Of a DNA stretch of 26,722 nucleotides, positions 15,841 through 24,750 are shown piece by piece; positions within the stretch are counted from its first letter, which is position 1; every line of letters begins with the position of its first letter. The translations under genes and the position numbers were made by a program. This stretch comes from Alphaproteobacteria bacterium (GTDB lineage Bacteria > Pseudomonadota > Alphaproteobacteria > UBA8366): positions 1-26,722 of the forward strand of contig JABJCS010000639.1 in the NCBI GenBank assembly GCA_018665505.1, written 5' to 3'. The notes beneath the pieces are model-generated. The model did not search any database. It was not told where the DNA came from and saw only the letters and a program-made list of their open reading frames with translations.

Positions 15841-15929
15841 CTCAAGTGATTTGAGACGATGTTCGTCCCGGCTAGGTGGTGCGCTCAAATATCAATGTGC
15901 GGACATTGCCGCAAGTGAAAATGTTGCGG
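15841..15929. repeat. Cluster of three small hairpins between lipoprotein and propeller genes
   Basis: CTCAA-GTGAT-TTGAG (15841-15855), CAATGT-GCGG-ACATTG (15893-15908) and CCGCAA-N9-TTGCGG (15909-15929) are exact inverted repeats; the last two abut. None has a T-run on the minus strand. They may be regulatory or a rho-dependent 3' region of the upstream operon. Confidence 0.4.
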
Positions 15930-15992
15930 TGCAGCATAAATTTGCGACAAAGCCGGAAAATCAACTTAAATTGAAAGAAATGCGAAGGTGAT

Positions 15993-16901
15993 TTACTCGA
16001 GAACAGCCAGGCCGATACCGCTCTGGCCGTAACCGTTACCGTTATAAAGCATGTAGCGGTTTGCACCGTGGTCGAATACATGAGGGTAGCAAATCATGTC
16101 GCTATCCCAGCCACTTTCAGAGGTGGCTATGCCGGCTAATTTGTCCCGGCGTGTCCATTGAACGGCGTCATGAGATTCAGCATAGCCAAGCCGGTAGTTG
16201 AAATTAGTGCCGCGATAACAAAACCACATCCGCCAAAGATCACCGTCCTTTATAACGCAGGGACGCGCGATCGCAATTTCTTTTGGGTGGGCGAAGTCGA
16301 CAGCAACTGTTCCTTGGCTTTGCCAATCAATTCCATCGGCACTTACGGCATAGCGGAGGTTGTATGTTGACCCAGGGGGATCGCCCGGCAGCCAATCCAA
16401 TCCGGATAGATACCAAATGTGCCAACTCGCGCCCTCGACGAAGACGTCGTGACTGGCCAAGAAATAGGGGTCGTTAGGTCCTCTATCCAATACGGGACCG
16501 TCCGAATGGCGAATATAATCACTGTCCGGAGCTTGTTGTACCGCCAGACCGATGGAATTGCGAAAAGGTACGCCGACTGCCTGATTCCAGCCGATATAAT
16601 AGAGACGGCGTTCCTCACCGCGACGTACCAATGCGCTCGCCATGACGCCATCCATATCGAAAGCGCCGACTTTTCCTGGTGCCAGAACAGGTTCTGCCGA
16701 TTCTGCCAATACGATGTCGGGTGCTGTGATATCCGTCTCGAACCAACCGACATGAGATCGATTGTCGGAATCTCTGGCGGTGAAATAGATGCGAAAACGG
16801 TCGCCGGAGATATGATCGGTGATCGGAACAGACGCATGGGTTCGGGCCCAGGTTTTCTCGCCGTTAGGCTTATAGATTAGACCTAGTTTCCGCCAGCGCA
16901 T
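15993..16901 (-). CDS. Five-bladed beta-propeller protein (GH43/GH32-like fold), function unknown
   Basis: A 302-aa protein without signal peptide. It shows repeated blade motifs typical of the GH32/43/68/130 clan: FRIYFTARDSDNRSHVGW, RLYYIGWNQAVGVPFRNSIG, WHIWYLSGLDWLPG, LRYAVSADGIDWQSQG, LWRMWFCYRGTNFNYRLGYA and ANRYMLYNGNGYGQSGIGLA. Candidate active-site acids are Asp in AFDMDGVMAS, Asp/Asn in GPNDPYFLASHDVF and Glu/Asp in ATSESGWDSDMICYP; I cannot assign catalysis. Its ATG overlaps the stop of the NeuD-like gene as TGATG, so translation is coupled. This pairing and the cytoplasmic location suggest a step in amino-sugar or glycan synthesis rather than degradation. Confidence 0.75.
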   Translation of the reverse strand: MRWRKLGLIYKPNGEKTWARTHASVPITDHISGDRFRIYFTARDSDNRSHVGWFETDITAPDIVLAESAEPVLAPGKVGAFDMDGVMASALVRRGEERRLYYIGWNQAVGVPFRNSIGLAVQQAPDSDYIRHSDGPVLDRGPNDPYFLASHDVFVEGASWHIWYLSGLDWLPGDPPGSTYNLRYAVSADGIDWQSQGTVAVDFAHPKEIAIARPCVIKDGDLWRMWFCYRGTNFNYRLGYAESHDAVQWTRRDKLAGIATSESGWDSDMICYPHVFDHGANRYMLYNGNGYGQSGIGLAVLE

Positions 16902-17563
16902 CAGATCGACCGCAAACGATTGCTCGGCACTTTTGACGCTTCCGTCGCGACGCCGGGGAACACAGTCTTATCCCGTGCGTCATTTACGATCAGCGCGCCG
17001 GCGCCGACAACACAGTGGGAGCCGAGGGTTACGTTATCGCGAATTGTCGCGTTTACGCCGATAAAACAATTATTACCAACTGTAACGGCACCCGATACGA
17101 CTGCATGGCTCGCGATAAAGACGTTCTTGCCGATTTTGGAATGATGGCCGATATGATTCCCGCTCCACAAAATCGAATTCTCGCCGATGGTGACATAGGG
17201 CTGAATGGTGTTGTGCTCCATCACCATGGTATTCGGTTGCGCCTCATATCCCCGCCAGACCCAGGCGCTGGAGGAGATATAACTGGCGAAGTCGTATCCT
17301 TTGGCGCGGGCTTCCGCCAGTTTTGCTTCGCGTTGCTCGTTCACCTTCCCGAAGCCCATGGCGACGAAAAGTACGAATTCATCGGGTGAATGCGAGTCTT
17401 GGAGGCGTTCAAACGGGAGGACCGGAAGACCCAAATGTTCGTCACGGTCGCGGAATTCGTCATCGACGGTAAATCCGGCGACGTCGTAATCGCTGTCCTC
17501 GGCGAACATATAGTGGGCGACCTCGGCAATTTGTCCGATGCCGAAAATGACCAGTCGTTTCAT
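16901..17563 (-). CDS. NeuD-like sugar O/N-acyltransferase (left-handed beta-helix)
   Basis: Likely acetyl- or acyl-CoA dependent acyltransferase acting on a nucleotide-linked amino sugar or similar substrate. The N-terminal PglD/NeuD-type Rossmann-like domain starts KRLVIFGIGQIAEVAHYMF and includes YDVAGFTVDD. From about residue 110, hexapeptide repeats build the beta-helix: PNTMVMEHNTIQPYVTIGEN, then ILWSGNHIGHHSKIGKNVFI, then SGAVTVGNNCFIGVNATIRD. The HIGHHSKIG segment holds the expected catalytic His. I start at MKRL (17563), the usual NeuD start; an ATG at 17572 and a TTG at 17599 are alternatives, none with a strong ribosome site. It is coupled to the beta-propeller gene. Confidence 0.85.
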   Translation of the reverse strand: MKRLVIFGIGQIAEVAHYMFAEDSDYDVAGFTVDDEFRDRDEHLGLPVLPFERLQDSHSPDEFVLFVAMGFGKVNEQREAKLAEARAKGYDFASYISSSAWVWRGYEAQPNTMVMEHNTIQPYVTIGENSILWSGNHIGHHSKIGKNVFIASHAVVSGAVTVGNNCFIGVNATIRDNVTLGSHCVVGAGALIVNDARDKTVFPGVATEASKVPSNRLRSI

Positions 17564-17643
17564 GGCCTCGATCATAGCCTCGCGGAACCTGCTGAGCAAA
17601 ACACTCGGTTGTTTGCATGCAACAGAGGTGCCGGGGCATGAGG

Positions 17644-18975
17644 CTAATTGATTTGGCGCGTTTCGGGAAACAGAATGCGGACGGTCGTGCCCTGATTTAA
17701 TTGGCTTTCCAACGTAAGTTCGCCATCGAGCAATTCGACCAGTGACTTCGAGATGGAAAGTCCGAGACCGGTTCCCTCCGGCGACAGATTCATTGCCGAG
17801 TTCCCTTGGCCGAACGGCAGGAGAACTGCTTCGAGTTCCGATTGATCCATCCCGATTCCCGTATCGCTGACCGATACTTCGAAACGACCGTCGTTGTTTA
17901 TGCGGCCACTGACATTAATGCGACCGTTCTTTGGGGTGAATTTGACCGCGTTTGAGAGCAAGTTTAACAAAATCTGTTTTACAGCTCTCTCGTCACCGAG
18001 CAGTTTCGGCAAATCGGCCGCGAAATCCAAAGACGCGTCGACACCCGCGGTCTCTAGTCGAGGGTGCAATAGTTCCAATGAAGAGCGCGCCGTCAATCCG
18101 ACATCAACTGGATAGTTTTCCAATTCGAGTTTTCCGGCTTCGATTTTCGAGATATCGAGAATATCGTTGATGATGCCCAACAGATGGTGGGCACTGGATT
18201 GAATATCGTCGATGTATTCCCGATATCGATTGCTGCCAAGCGGGCCGAACATTTCCTGCGACATGGTCTCTGAGAAGCCAATAATTGCGTTCATTGGCGT
18301 TCGCAACTCATGGCTCATATTTGCGAGGAAATCGGACTTCGCCTGATTGGCGATTTCGGTTCGTTCGATTGCCGATACGAGTTCGAATTCCGTCCGTTTG
18401 ATGGCGGTAATGTCTTCCTTGATAACTGCGATATGGGTGGTCGAATCCGTATTATCGAGGACATTGAAAATCGATACGCTTTCCCAGTACTTCTCGCCCG
18501 TCTTGCGCATGTTGAGGCGGCTATTTTCCCAACTTCCCTCAACGGCTAATACCTGACAGATTTGTGACGAAATTTGCCCATCATTATCGACGAACAGTGC
18601 CGTCAATTCGGTGCCGATTGTTTCTGTCGGCATGTAACCGGTCATCTCGGTGTACTGTTGATTGACGTGCTGGATGGTCCCATCACGATCCGCAATCGCA
18701 ATTGCGGATTTGCTTTGATCGGTCGCGCGGGACAAAATCCGCAATTGCGCTTGCGCTTCCATGCGATCAGTTATGTCGACGGCCATGGTGATGAGATAAG
18801 GTCGCCCGTCCGGGAGACGTCCGAGGGGGCTAGATTGAAAATCCCACATGCGCATAGCGTCTTGTTTTGTTCTTATCTCGCGAATGCCGCTTACTTGGCG
18901 CTGTTTGATGGCATAGAGGTTTTGAATTTCTGCGTTAATGGTGCCGTAATCAGCCGCCAAATGCGCTTGTCGCAC
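17644..18975 (-). CDS. PAS sensor histidine kinase, C-terminal part of a gene split by an in-frame TAG
   Basis: Sensor kinase core: PAS domains at about 1-70 (truncated at its front) and 80-195, HisKA at about 210-285 with phospho-acceptor His near 222 in SHELRTPMNAIIGFSE, and HATPase at about 320-440 with N box LLNLLSNAVKFTP, G1 DTGIGM and G2 GTGLGLSIS. The open frame can start at GTG 18975, but the preceding 15 codons upstream to the TAG at 19021-19023 also read through as normal PAS sequence (ISGYSHTEIPTVDAWV), in the same frame as the upstream fragment. So this is probably the 3' half of one gene. No receiver domain or partner regulator is adjacent. Signal unknown. Confidence 0.85.
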   Translation of the reverse strand: MRQAHLAADYGTINAEIQNLYAIKQRQVSGIREIRTKQDAMRMWDFQSSPLGRLPDGRPYLITMAVDITDRMEAQAQLRILSRATDQSKSAIAIADRDGTIQHVNQQYTEMTGYMPTETIGTELTALFVDNDGQISSQICQVLAVEGSWENSRLNMRKTGEKYWESVSIFNVLDNTDSTTHIAVIKEDITAIKRTEFELVSAIERTEIANQAKSDFLANMSHELRTPMNAIIGFSETMSQEMFGPLGSNRYREYIDDIQSSAHHLLGIINDILDISKIEAGKLELENYPVDVGLTARSSLELLHPRLETAGVDASLDFAADLPKLLGDERAVKQILLNLLSNAVKFTPKNGRINVSGRINNDGRFEVSVSDTGIGMDQSELEAVLLPFGQGNSAMNLSPEGTGLGLSISKSLVELLDGELTLESQLNQGTTVRILFPETRQIN

Positions 18976-19020
18976 CCAGGCGTCGACAGTCGGAATTTCG
19001 GTATGGGAATAGCCTGAGAT

Positions 19021-19023
19021 CTA
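19021..19023 (-). other. In-frame amber codon interrupting a PAS kinase gene
   Basis: The minus strand reads AAC GCA ATC TGG AGC TAG ATC TCA GGC TAT, giving NAIWS*ISGY. The frame before and after is the same, and the PAS consensus has a residue such as Glu or Gln here (W-S-E-hydrophobic-S/T-G-Y). One base change from GAG, CAG or AAG would explain it. A sequencing error, a true nonsense mutation or readthrough cannot be told apart from this window. Confidence 0.85.
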
Positions 19024-20331
19024 GCTCCAGATTGCGTTAATCGTCAGAATTTCGCCGTCTTCAGCGTGTATTATCGCGGGAATTGGCGCATCATTGACCG
19101 ATCGGCGCATGCGCTCCTCGCTGCTTTTCAATGCTTCTTCGGCAGTTACGCGATCAGTTATATCTGTGCCGGTTCCCCGATAGCCGTGAAATTCTTCGTC
19201 CTCTGTGAGGATCGGAGCACCACTGACCGAGAGCCATGCCGTCTCGCCGTTTGCAAGCTTTTGCCGATAGACGAAGCTTCGGAATGGCCGCCGGGCATGT
19301 AGGCAATCGAGCAGCTCGCGATACGCCGCTTCATCGGAATTTCGTCCAATGTTGGTATCGTCGAGCGTACGGCTGAATAATTGTAACGATGAGATGCCGG
19401 TTAATTCCGTCAAACGTCGAGTGAAGTATGAAAATTTCAGATCGGGACCCATTTCCCACATGCAGTCGGACGCGGCGCTGGCAAACCCAAGGAACCGTTC
19501 ATGACTGATCCGAAGCGCCTGCACCGTAAGTTGCTGATCGGTGATGTCCTGAATTTGCGCGACGGCGACCGGCGCTTCGGGGGAAGATGTCGAGATGGCG
19601 GAAACCGTCATTAATGTCCAAATGGGCCGGCCATTGGTATCGAAAAACCGCGCTTCAATTTGAGAGGCAAACCGTTTCCCAGGTTGCCAAGCAGCAAGCA
19701 TTTCCTGCACAAGTTCGGTGTCGTCCGGATGCAAGATGGTCAACGGATTTATATTGTTCAGCGTGTCGTCGCGATATCCCAGAATCAACGAGAACGCTTT
19801 ATGGGTTTCATGAATGGCGGCATCCGGGCCCAGAAGCACCATGCCAATTTCGGGATCTTCAAAAGCCCGCTGTAGCTTATCGATGCCGTCTGCGAGAACC
19901 GATCTTGCGTGGGAAGCCGCCTCCAGTTCGCATGCGACGACCAATGTTCGATGCGTTTCGGACGTATCGATAGATGTGAACCTGCAATACACGGCGAGAG
20001 GATCACCGGACGGGCGTCGCCAATATCGATTTCCATCGGAATAATTTTGCGCTGTATCCGTTGCCAATCTTGGGTAACGATCATTCTTTGGTTCGAATTC
20101 TATTTTCGAGTATGGGCCATCCAGGCAGTCCTGTTGAGCCGTTTGAAACAACCGGCGGGCCGAATGGTTCGCATAGGTGATATAACCTCGTTCATCTAAT
20201 AACAGGACGAAGTTGTGACTATCCTCGAATACTTCCACCAACCCACGTGCGTCGACAGTTTGAGACGTCATACGCTCTGCATTCTCGTGCTGGCGGACAT
20301 CCCGTTGACCCGTTGCGGGGGTATCATGCAT
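19021..20331 (-). CDS. Multi-PAS sensor protein, N-terminal part of the split histidine kinase
   Basis: About 436 aa with three PAS-type sensor domains and the front of a fourth. PAS 1 is about 25-120 (FVLLLDERGYITYANHSARR), PAS 2 about 130-265 (GMVLLGPDAAIHETHKAFSL, ending VAQIQDITDQQ) and PAS 3 about 270-400 (DCMWEMGPDLKFSYFTRRLT, ending YRGTGTDITDR). The fourth breaks off at ILTINAIWS. No kinase core and no membrane helix, so alone it would be a cytoplasmic sensor without output. The start is uncertain: ATG 20331 (MHDTPATG) is my choice; ATG 20271 and TTG 20424 are possible, none with a good ribosome site. It is divergent from the glycosyltransferase genes. Confidence 0.8.
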   Translation of the reverse strand: MHDTPATGQRDVRQHENAERMTSQTVDARGLVEVFEDSHNFVLLLDERGYITYANHSARRLFQTAQQDCLDGPYSKIEFEPKNDRYPRLATDTAQNYSDGNRYWRRPSGDPLAVYCRFTSIDTSETHRTLVVACELEAASHARSVLADGIDKLQRAFEDPEIGMVLLGPDAAIHETHKAFSLILGYRDDTLNNINPLTILHPDDTELVQEMLAAWQPGKRFASQIEARFFDTNGRPIWTLMTVSAISTSSPEAPVAVAQIQDITDQQLTVQALRISHERFLGFASAASDCMWEMGPDLKFSYFTRRLTELTGISSLQLFSRTLDDTNIGRNSDEAAYRELLDCLHARRPFRSFVYRQKLANGETAWLSVSGAPILTEDEEFHGYRGTGTDITDRVTAEEALKSSEERMRRSVNDAPIPAIIHAEDGEILTINAIWS

Positions 20332-20497
20332 ATGTTGCACAGTTGATGTGATAATCTGATCCTCCCAAGACCAAACATCTTGGAATTGGACTTTAGGTGC
20401 GAAACGCAAACAAATGGTTAACAAGCCGGAGTATTTCTATTTATGAGCGCGACGGGGTATTCCCTAATTCTCGACGACGAATTTTGAAGTACAGCAG

Positions 20498-22573
20498 ATG
20501 ACGGATGATCGTCATGTGCTGGAGCGCGCATTACAGTTGCAGCAGTCGGGCGATTACGATGCTTCGGAAACCGCCTTGCGCGAAGTGCTGCGGTTGGATC
20601 CAAAGAATTGCGACGCATTGCACCTTTTGGGGCTTTGCTATCATGCCCGTAATCAGAACGAAGAAGCGTTGGTTTGGCTGGAGAAGGCAATCGAGATACA
20701 GCCGGGCGAGGCCATGTTCCTGACGAATGCCGGACTTGTCACAATGGCACTGGGAGCACTTTCCGGGGCAGCGGAGAAATTTGAGGCAGCGCTTCTCGCC
20801 AATCCAACGTATTCGGAAGCCTATAATAATTTGGCGCTGGTCCGCGAACGCCAAGGCCGATTGATGGAAGCAAGCGTGTTGCTCGAAAAGGTGATCGTGC
20901 TCAATCCACAATCGGCCGTGGCTTATTCGAATCAAGGGAATATCCTTCGCGGCCTCGGACAAAATAGTGAGGCAATTGCAGCCTATCGCGAGGCCATTCG
21001 TCTCGCTCCGCAATTGGCGGCGGCTTATAATGGTCTCGGCAATGCATTACGGGAGCAAGATCGTCGCAAGGAAGCGGTCGCGGAATTCGACAAGGCCATA
21101 GTTCTGGATGCCAACTATGCCGAAGCATATTTCAATCGTGCGATGACTCATGCGGCGCAGGGTGAGACCGTATTGGCGGACGCCGGTCTCACGCGTGCTT
21201 TGGAGATACGCGATGATGCCAGATTTCGGATCGCTCAAGCCGGTTTGATGCCGGTCATACCGGCGTCTACCGGCGATATCGTAATTTGGCGTGCGAGGAT
21301 GGCGGAGCGCTTCGAAAATACATTACGGGATGTTGCATACGTTTCCGGAGCCCCGACTCAGGTACCGGCAATGAGTTTCTATCTTGCTTATCATGGCGAG
21401 AACGACCTGGGTCTGATGGAGAGTCTCGCTCGATTTTATAGACGTCTCTATCCTGACCTGACATGGGAGGCGCCACATTGCGTCTCTCCGGTATCTTGCG
21501 CAGGAAGGTCGATCCGTATTGGCGTGGTATCACGGTATTTCGGTGAACACGCCGTCACTTGGATGACATATGGATTGATGGCGGGGTTGCCCCGCGACCG
21601 GTTCAATGTCATCGCCGTGACCTTTTTGAGTGAAGAAGAGAATATCTCATCCCGTATCAAGGATGCGGCGGACAACGTTGTGTTTATCCCTAAAGACATC
21701 CAATTGGGCCGCGAGGCAATCGCCGCTCAATCATTCGATATCTTATTGTATGCGGATATCGGAATGGAGCCACTCAGCTATTATCTCGCGTTCGCGCGGT
21801 TGGCGCCCATCCAATGTGTCACCTGGGGGCATCCGGATACCACCGGTCTGGAAACAGTCGACTACTATATCAGCAACAATCTGGCGGAGCCGGAGAACGG
21901 GCAGGAGAGTTATACGGAAAAACTGGTCCGTCTGGATGGTGTGCAAAGTTGGTATCCGCGAATGCCGAGGCCAGAACAGTTACCAAACCGTGAATTCCTC
22001 GGATTGCCGGAGGAGGGTGGCTTTTATCTGTGCCCCCAAAATTCAATCAAAATTCACCCCGATATGGATGCGGCCCTGGCGGAGATTTTGGAACGCGACG
22101 AGACCGGGCGATTGGTGATCTTTGACAGCGCCGATCCCAATTGGACGCGGCTCTTGCTCGCCCGGTGGTCAGCGGTGTTCGGTGATAAGTTGGAGCGGGT
22201 CCATGTCCTATCCCAACGCTCGCTCGCTGAATTCCTGGGCGTGCTTGCTGTCGCCGACGTTGTGCTCGATACATGGCCTTTCGGTGCTGGAAATACGAAT
22301 TACCAAACCTTTGCGATGGGCGTGCCCGTCGTGACCTTGCCGGGCCAATGGATTCGTGGGCGGGGTACGCTCGCGCATTACCAGCATATGGGTATTGAGG
22401 GCTGTATCGCAGAATCGCCCGAGGAATATGTCGAAATCGCGGTGCGTTTAGGAACCGACCCGAATTTCCGAAAGAACATCTCACGAAAAATTTGCGATAA
22501 CGCGGCCGCAGTTTTGGAAGATGAGGTCTGTGTGCGAAGTCTCGCCCGGTTCTTGGAAGAGGTTGCGCCGTGA
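20498..22573 (+). CDS. TPR protein with GT41 (O-GlcNAc transferase/SPINDLY-like) glycosyltransferase domain, copy 1
   Basis: Predicted soluble protein O-glycosyltransferase, 691 aa. About seven TPR units fill residues 1-245 (for example YSEAYNNLALVRERQGRLME and LAAAYNGLGNALREQDRRKE), likely the acceptor-protein binding arm. The catalytic half (about 335-690) shows IRIGVVSRYF, CVTWGHPDTTGLETVDYYI (about 440), LCPQNSIKIHPDMD (about 515, its Lys aligning with the nucleotide-binding Lys of OGT), and VLDTWPFGAGNTNYQTFAMG (about 590), then VPVVTLPGQWIRGRGT. TPR plus GT41 is also the architecture of FlmG, the Caulobacter flagellin glycosyltransferase. Its stop overlaps the start of a second copy by four bases, so the two form one operon. 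Donor sugar and target are unknown. Confidence 0.85.
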   Translation: MTDDRHVLERALQLQQSGDYDASETALREVLRLDPKNCDALHLLGLCYHARNQNEEALVWLEKAIEIQPGEAMFLTNAGLVTMALGALSGAAEKFEAALLANPTYSEAYNNLALVRERQGRLMEASVLLEKVIVLNPQSAVAYSNQGNILRGLGQNSEAIAAYREAIRLAPQLAAAYNGLGNALREQDRRKEAVAEFDKAIVLDANYAEAYFNRAMTHAAQGETVLADAGLTRALEIRDDARFRIAQAGLMPVIPASTGDIVIWRARMAERFENTLRDVAYVSGAPTQVPAMSFYLAYHGENDLGLMESLARFYRRLYPDLTWEAPHCVSPVSCAGRSIRIGVVSRYFGEHAVTWMTYGLMAGLPRDRFNVIAVTFLSEEENISSRIKDAADNVVFIPKDIQLGREAIAAQSFDILLYADIGMEPLSYYLAFARLAPIQCVTWGHPDTTGLETVDYYISNNLAEPENGQESYTEKLVRLDGVQSWYPRMPRPEQLPNREFLGLPEEGGFYLCPQNSIKIHPDMDAALAEILERDETGRLVIFDSADPNWTRLLLARWSAVFGDKLERVHVLSQRSLAEFLGVLAVADVVLDTWPFGAGNTNYQTFAMGVPVVTLPGQWIRGRGTLAHYQHMGIEGCIAESPEEYVEIAVRLGTDPNFRKNISRKICDNAAAVLEDEVCVRSLARFLEEVAP

Positions 22574-24750
22574 CCGATATCGATAAAACGCTGGGTGAGG
22601 CTCGGCGGCTGATTGATGGAGGAGATTTCACTGATGCAGCTACCGTATTGGAGCCATTGGCGGGGATAAGCTTCGAGGCCGCGATGCTCGCCGGCGTTGC
22701 GGCTAATCGTGCGGGAACGCTGGATAAGGCAGTCGACCACTTTACCAGTGCGATACGGATGTCTCCCGAACATCTTGAGGCGCGCCTGAATTTGGCACTG
22801 ACGTTGCGGGCGTTGGGTAGAAATGACAAGGCTGAGGAAGCGTTACGCTCCGCGCTCGACATCGATGCGAAATCGCTTCCGGTCAATTTGGCTCTTGGCA
22901 ATTTGACCATTCAAAAAGGGTCGTTTGAGGAAGCTCAAGGTTATTTTTCCGCTGTATTGGCAATTGATCCGGCTCACATAGGTGCGCTGAATAATCTTGG
23001 TATTAGCTTGTCCCGGTTGGGGCGATTGGGCGAAGCGGGTACGAGTTTTGAGACGGTATTTAATGTTCAGCCAGACAATGTGAGTGCGCTTGCCAATCTT
23101 GGTGCCATTCGCTCCGAGCAAGGGCGAACGGACGAAGCGATCAACCTTTTAAGGCGTGTTCTTGTGTTGGCGCCGGATCAAATCGAAGCGACCAACAATT
23201 TGGGTGTGGCCTTGTTGGACAAAGGTCGCGTCGGCGAGGCGGCAGCGGTGCTGCGCCCCTTAACCGAGGACGGCCGGGGAGGGGCCGAGGTGTTTTCCAA
23301 TCTTGGCAATGCGTTAGTCAAATTGGGAGATGTCGGGGGAGCGGACGCGGCATACGAACAGGCGTTGGCGCTAAGCCCCAATCCGGGAATTCGGACCAAA
23401 CGAGCCTTGTTGCTCCCGGTGATTTGCCCCTCGGTCGATGCGATGGAGGTCTCGCGCCTCGATTTCGAGCAGCGCGTCGATGCCCTGATCGAGGAACCGC
23501 CGCAACTTGTTGATCCTTTCGGCGAAGTCGGGGTGCCGACTTTCAATCTGTCGTATCAGGATCACAACAATCGCGACTTGTTGGCAAAACTGTCTGATAT
23601 GTATCTTGCTGCCTGTCCAAGTCTGGAATTCATCGCGCCGCATTGCAGCAATCCTTCCCCACGTGACGCATCAACACCTGTACGTATTGGTTTTGTGTCG
23701 CGGTTTTTCCAAAGCAATTCCGTCGGGCGGTGTTTCCAGGGGGTTTTGCGATATCCAAACCGTAAAGATGTGGAAGTGACGGCGTTTACGTTTACCATCG
23801 GTCAGGATCCACTTTGGAAGGCAATCGAAGGAGATGTCGCCAATACAGTAATACTGCCAGCGCATTTGGAAGCGGCTCGCCAGCGGCTCGCCGAAGAAGC
23901 CATGGATGTTCTTGTGTTCACCGATATTGGGATGGATCCGCTCACCTATTATTTGGCGTATAGCCGTTTGGCGCCGTTGCAATGTGTGTTGGGCGGGCAT
24001 CCCGATGCGACCGGTCTGCGCAATATAGATGCCTATATCAGCTGCGACATGCAGGAGCCGGCGGATGCGGCGGCTCATTATCGGGCGCGCTTGGTAAGGT
24101 TACCGGGCGCTCCCACTTACTACGAACGTCCGGAGTTGCCAGCTCCGTTGAAAGGGCGATCCTGCTTCGGTTTACCAGACGGGCGGGCTGTTTATTTTTG
24201 CGGTCAGACCCTGATCAAAATTCATCCGAATATGGATGAACTCTTTAGGGGTATTCTGGAACGTGATCCTGACGGAGTTATCGTCTTGCCGGAAGGTTAT
24301 ACTCCGGAGCTCGCTGAATTGCTTCGCCAACGGTTTCGCCGAACGATATCCCAATCGGATGAGCGAATTCGGTTTCTACCCGCCATGAGTCATGTCGATT
24401 ATATGAATGTGATGGCGCTGGCGGACGTCTCCTTGGATACGCGGCCTTTTGGTGGCGGGAACACCAGCTGGCAGGCGATTTCCGTCGGTACACCGATGAT
24501 CACCTGGCCCGGTTATTATTTGCGCGGTCGATATACACAAGCGCTCTATCGGTTGATGGGCGTTGAGGAAGCGATTGCGAATTCCGCGACGGATTTCATC
24601 GAAAAAGCCGTCCGCTTTGGAACGGATGCGGGTTTTTCATCAGCCTTTACGGCGCGCATTGAGGCAGCCGCGGGCTCGATCTTCGAGGATCGCGTTCATG
24701 TCGATGCACTATATAGTTATTTGGTGGATCGGGTCAGGACTGAGCTCTGA
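22570..24750 (+). CDS. TPR protein with GT41-like glycosyltransferase domain, copy 2
   Basis: 726 aa, same architecture as the gene before it. It starts at GTG 22570 in a GTGA overlap with that gene's stop. TPRs at about 1-265 (LEARLNLALTLRALGRNDKA, IGALNNLGISLSRLGRLGEA, IEATNNLGVALLDKGRVGEA). The catalytic half shows VRIGFVSRFFQSNSVGRC (about 370), CVLGGHPDATGLRNIDAYIS (about 475), CGQTLIKIHPNMD (about 548), and LDTRPFGGGNTSWQAISVG (about 622), then GTPMITWPGYYLRGRYT. Key motifs are kept but clearly diverged from copy 1, which points to an old duplication with two donors, two acceptors or a heteromer. Its 3' end overlaps the convergent WbqC-like gene by 17 bases. Confidence 0.85.
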   Translation: MTDIDKTLGEARRLIDGGDFTDAATVLEPLAGISFEAAMLAGVAANRAGTLDKAVDHFTSAIRMSPEHLEARLNLALTLRALGRNDKAEEALRSALDIDAKSLPVNLALGNLTIQKGSFEEAQGYFSAVLAIDPAHIGALNNLGISLSRLGRLGEAGTSFETVFNVQPDNVSALANLGAIRSEQGRTDEAINLLRRVLVLAPDQIEATNNLGVALLDKGRVGEAAAVLRPLTEDGRGGAEVFSNLGNALVKLGDVGGADAAYEQALALSPNPGIRTKRALLLPVICPSVDAMEVSRLDFEQRVDALIEEPPQLVDPFGEVGVPTFNLSYQDHNNRDLLAKLSDMYLAACPSLEFIAPHCSNPSPRDASTPVRIGFVSRFFQSNSVGRCFQGVLRYPNRKDVEVTAFTFTIGQDPLWKAIEGDVANTVILPAHLEAARQRLAEEAMDVLVFTDIGMDPLTYYLAYSRLAPLQCVLGGHPDATGLRNIDAYISCDMQEPADAAAHYRARLVRLPGAPTYYERPELPAPLKGRSCFGLPDGRAVYFCGQTLIKIHPNMDELFRGILERDPDGVIVLPEGYTPELAELLRQRFRRTISQSDERIRFLPAMSHVDYMNVMALADVSLDTRPFGGGNTSWQAISVGTPMITWPGYYLRGRYTQALYRLMGVEEAIANSATDFIEKAVRFGTDAGFSSAFTARIEAAAGSIFEDRVHVDALYSYLVDRVRTEL

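Noticed and set aside
18976..19020. A frameshift as the cause of the split kinase
   Set aside because: The two halves are in the same frame (19023 to 18975 differ by 48) and the sequence between reads as PAS, so only the TAG interrupts it.
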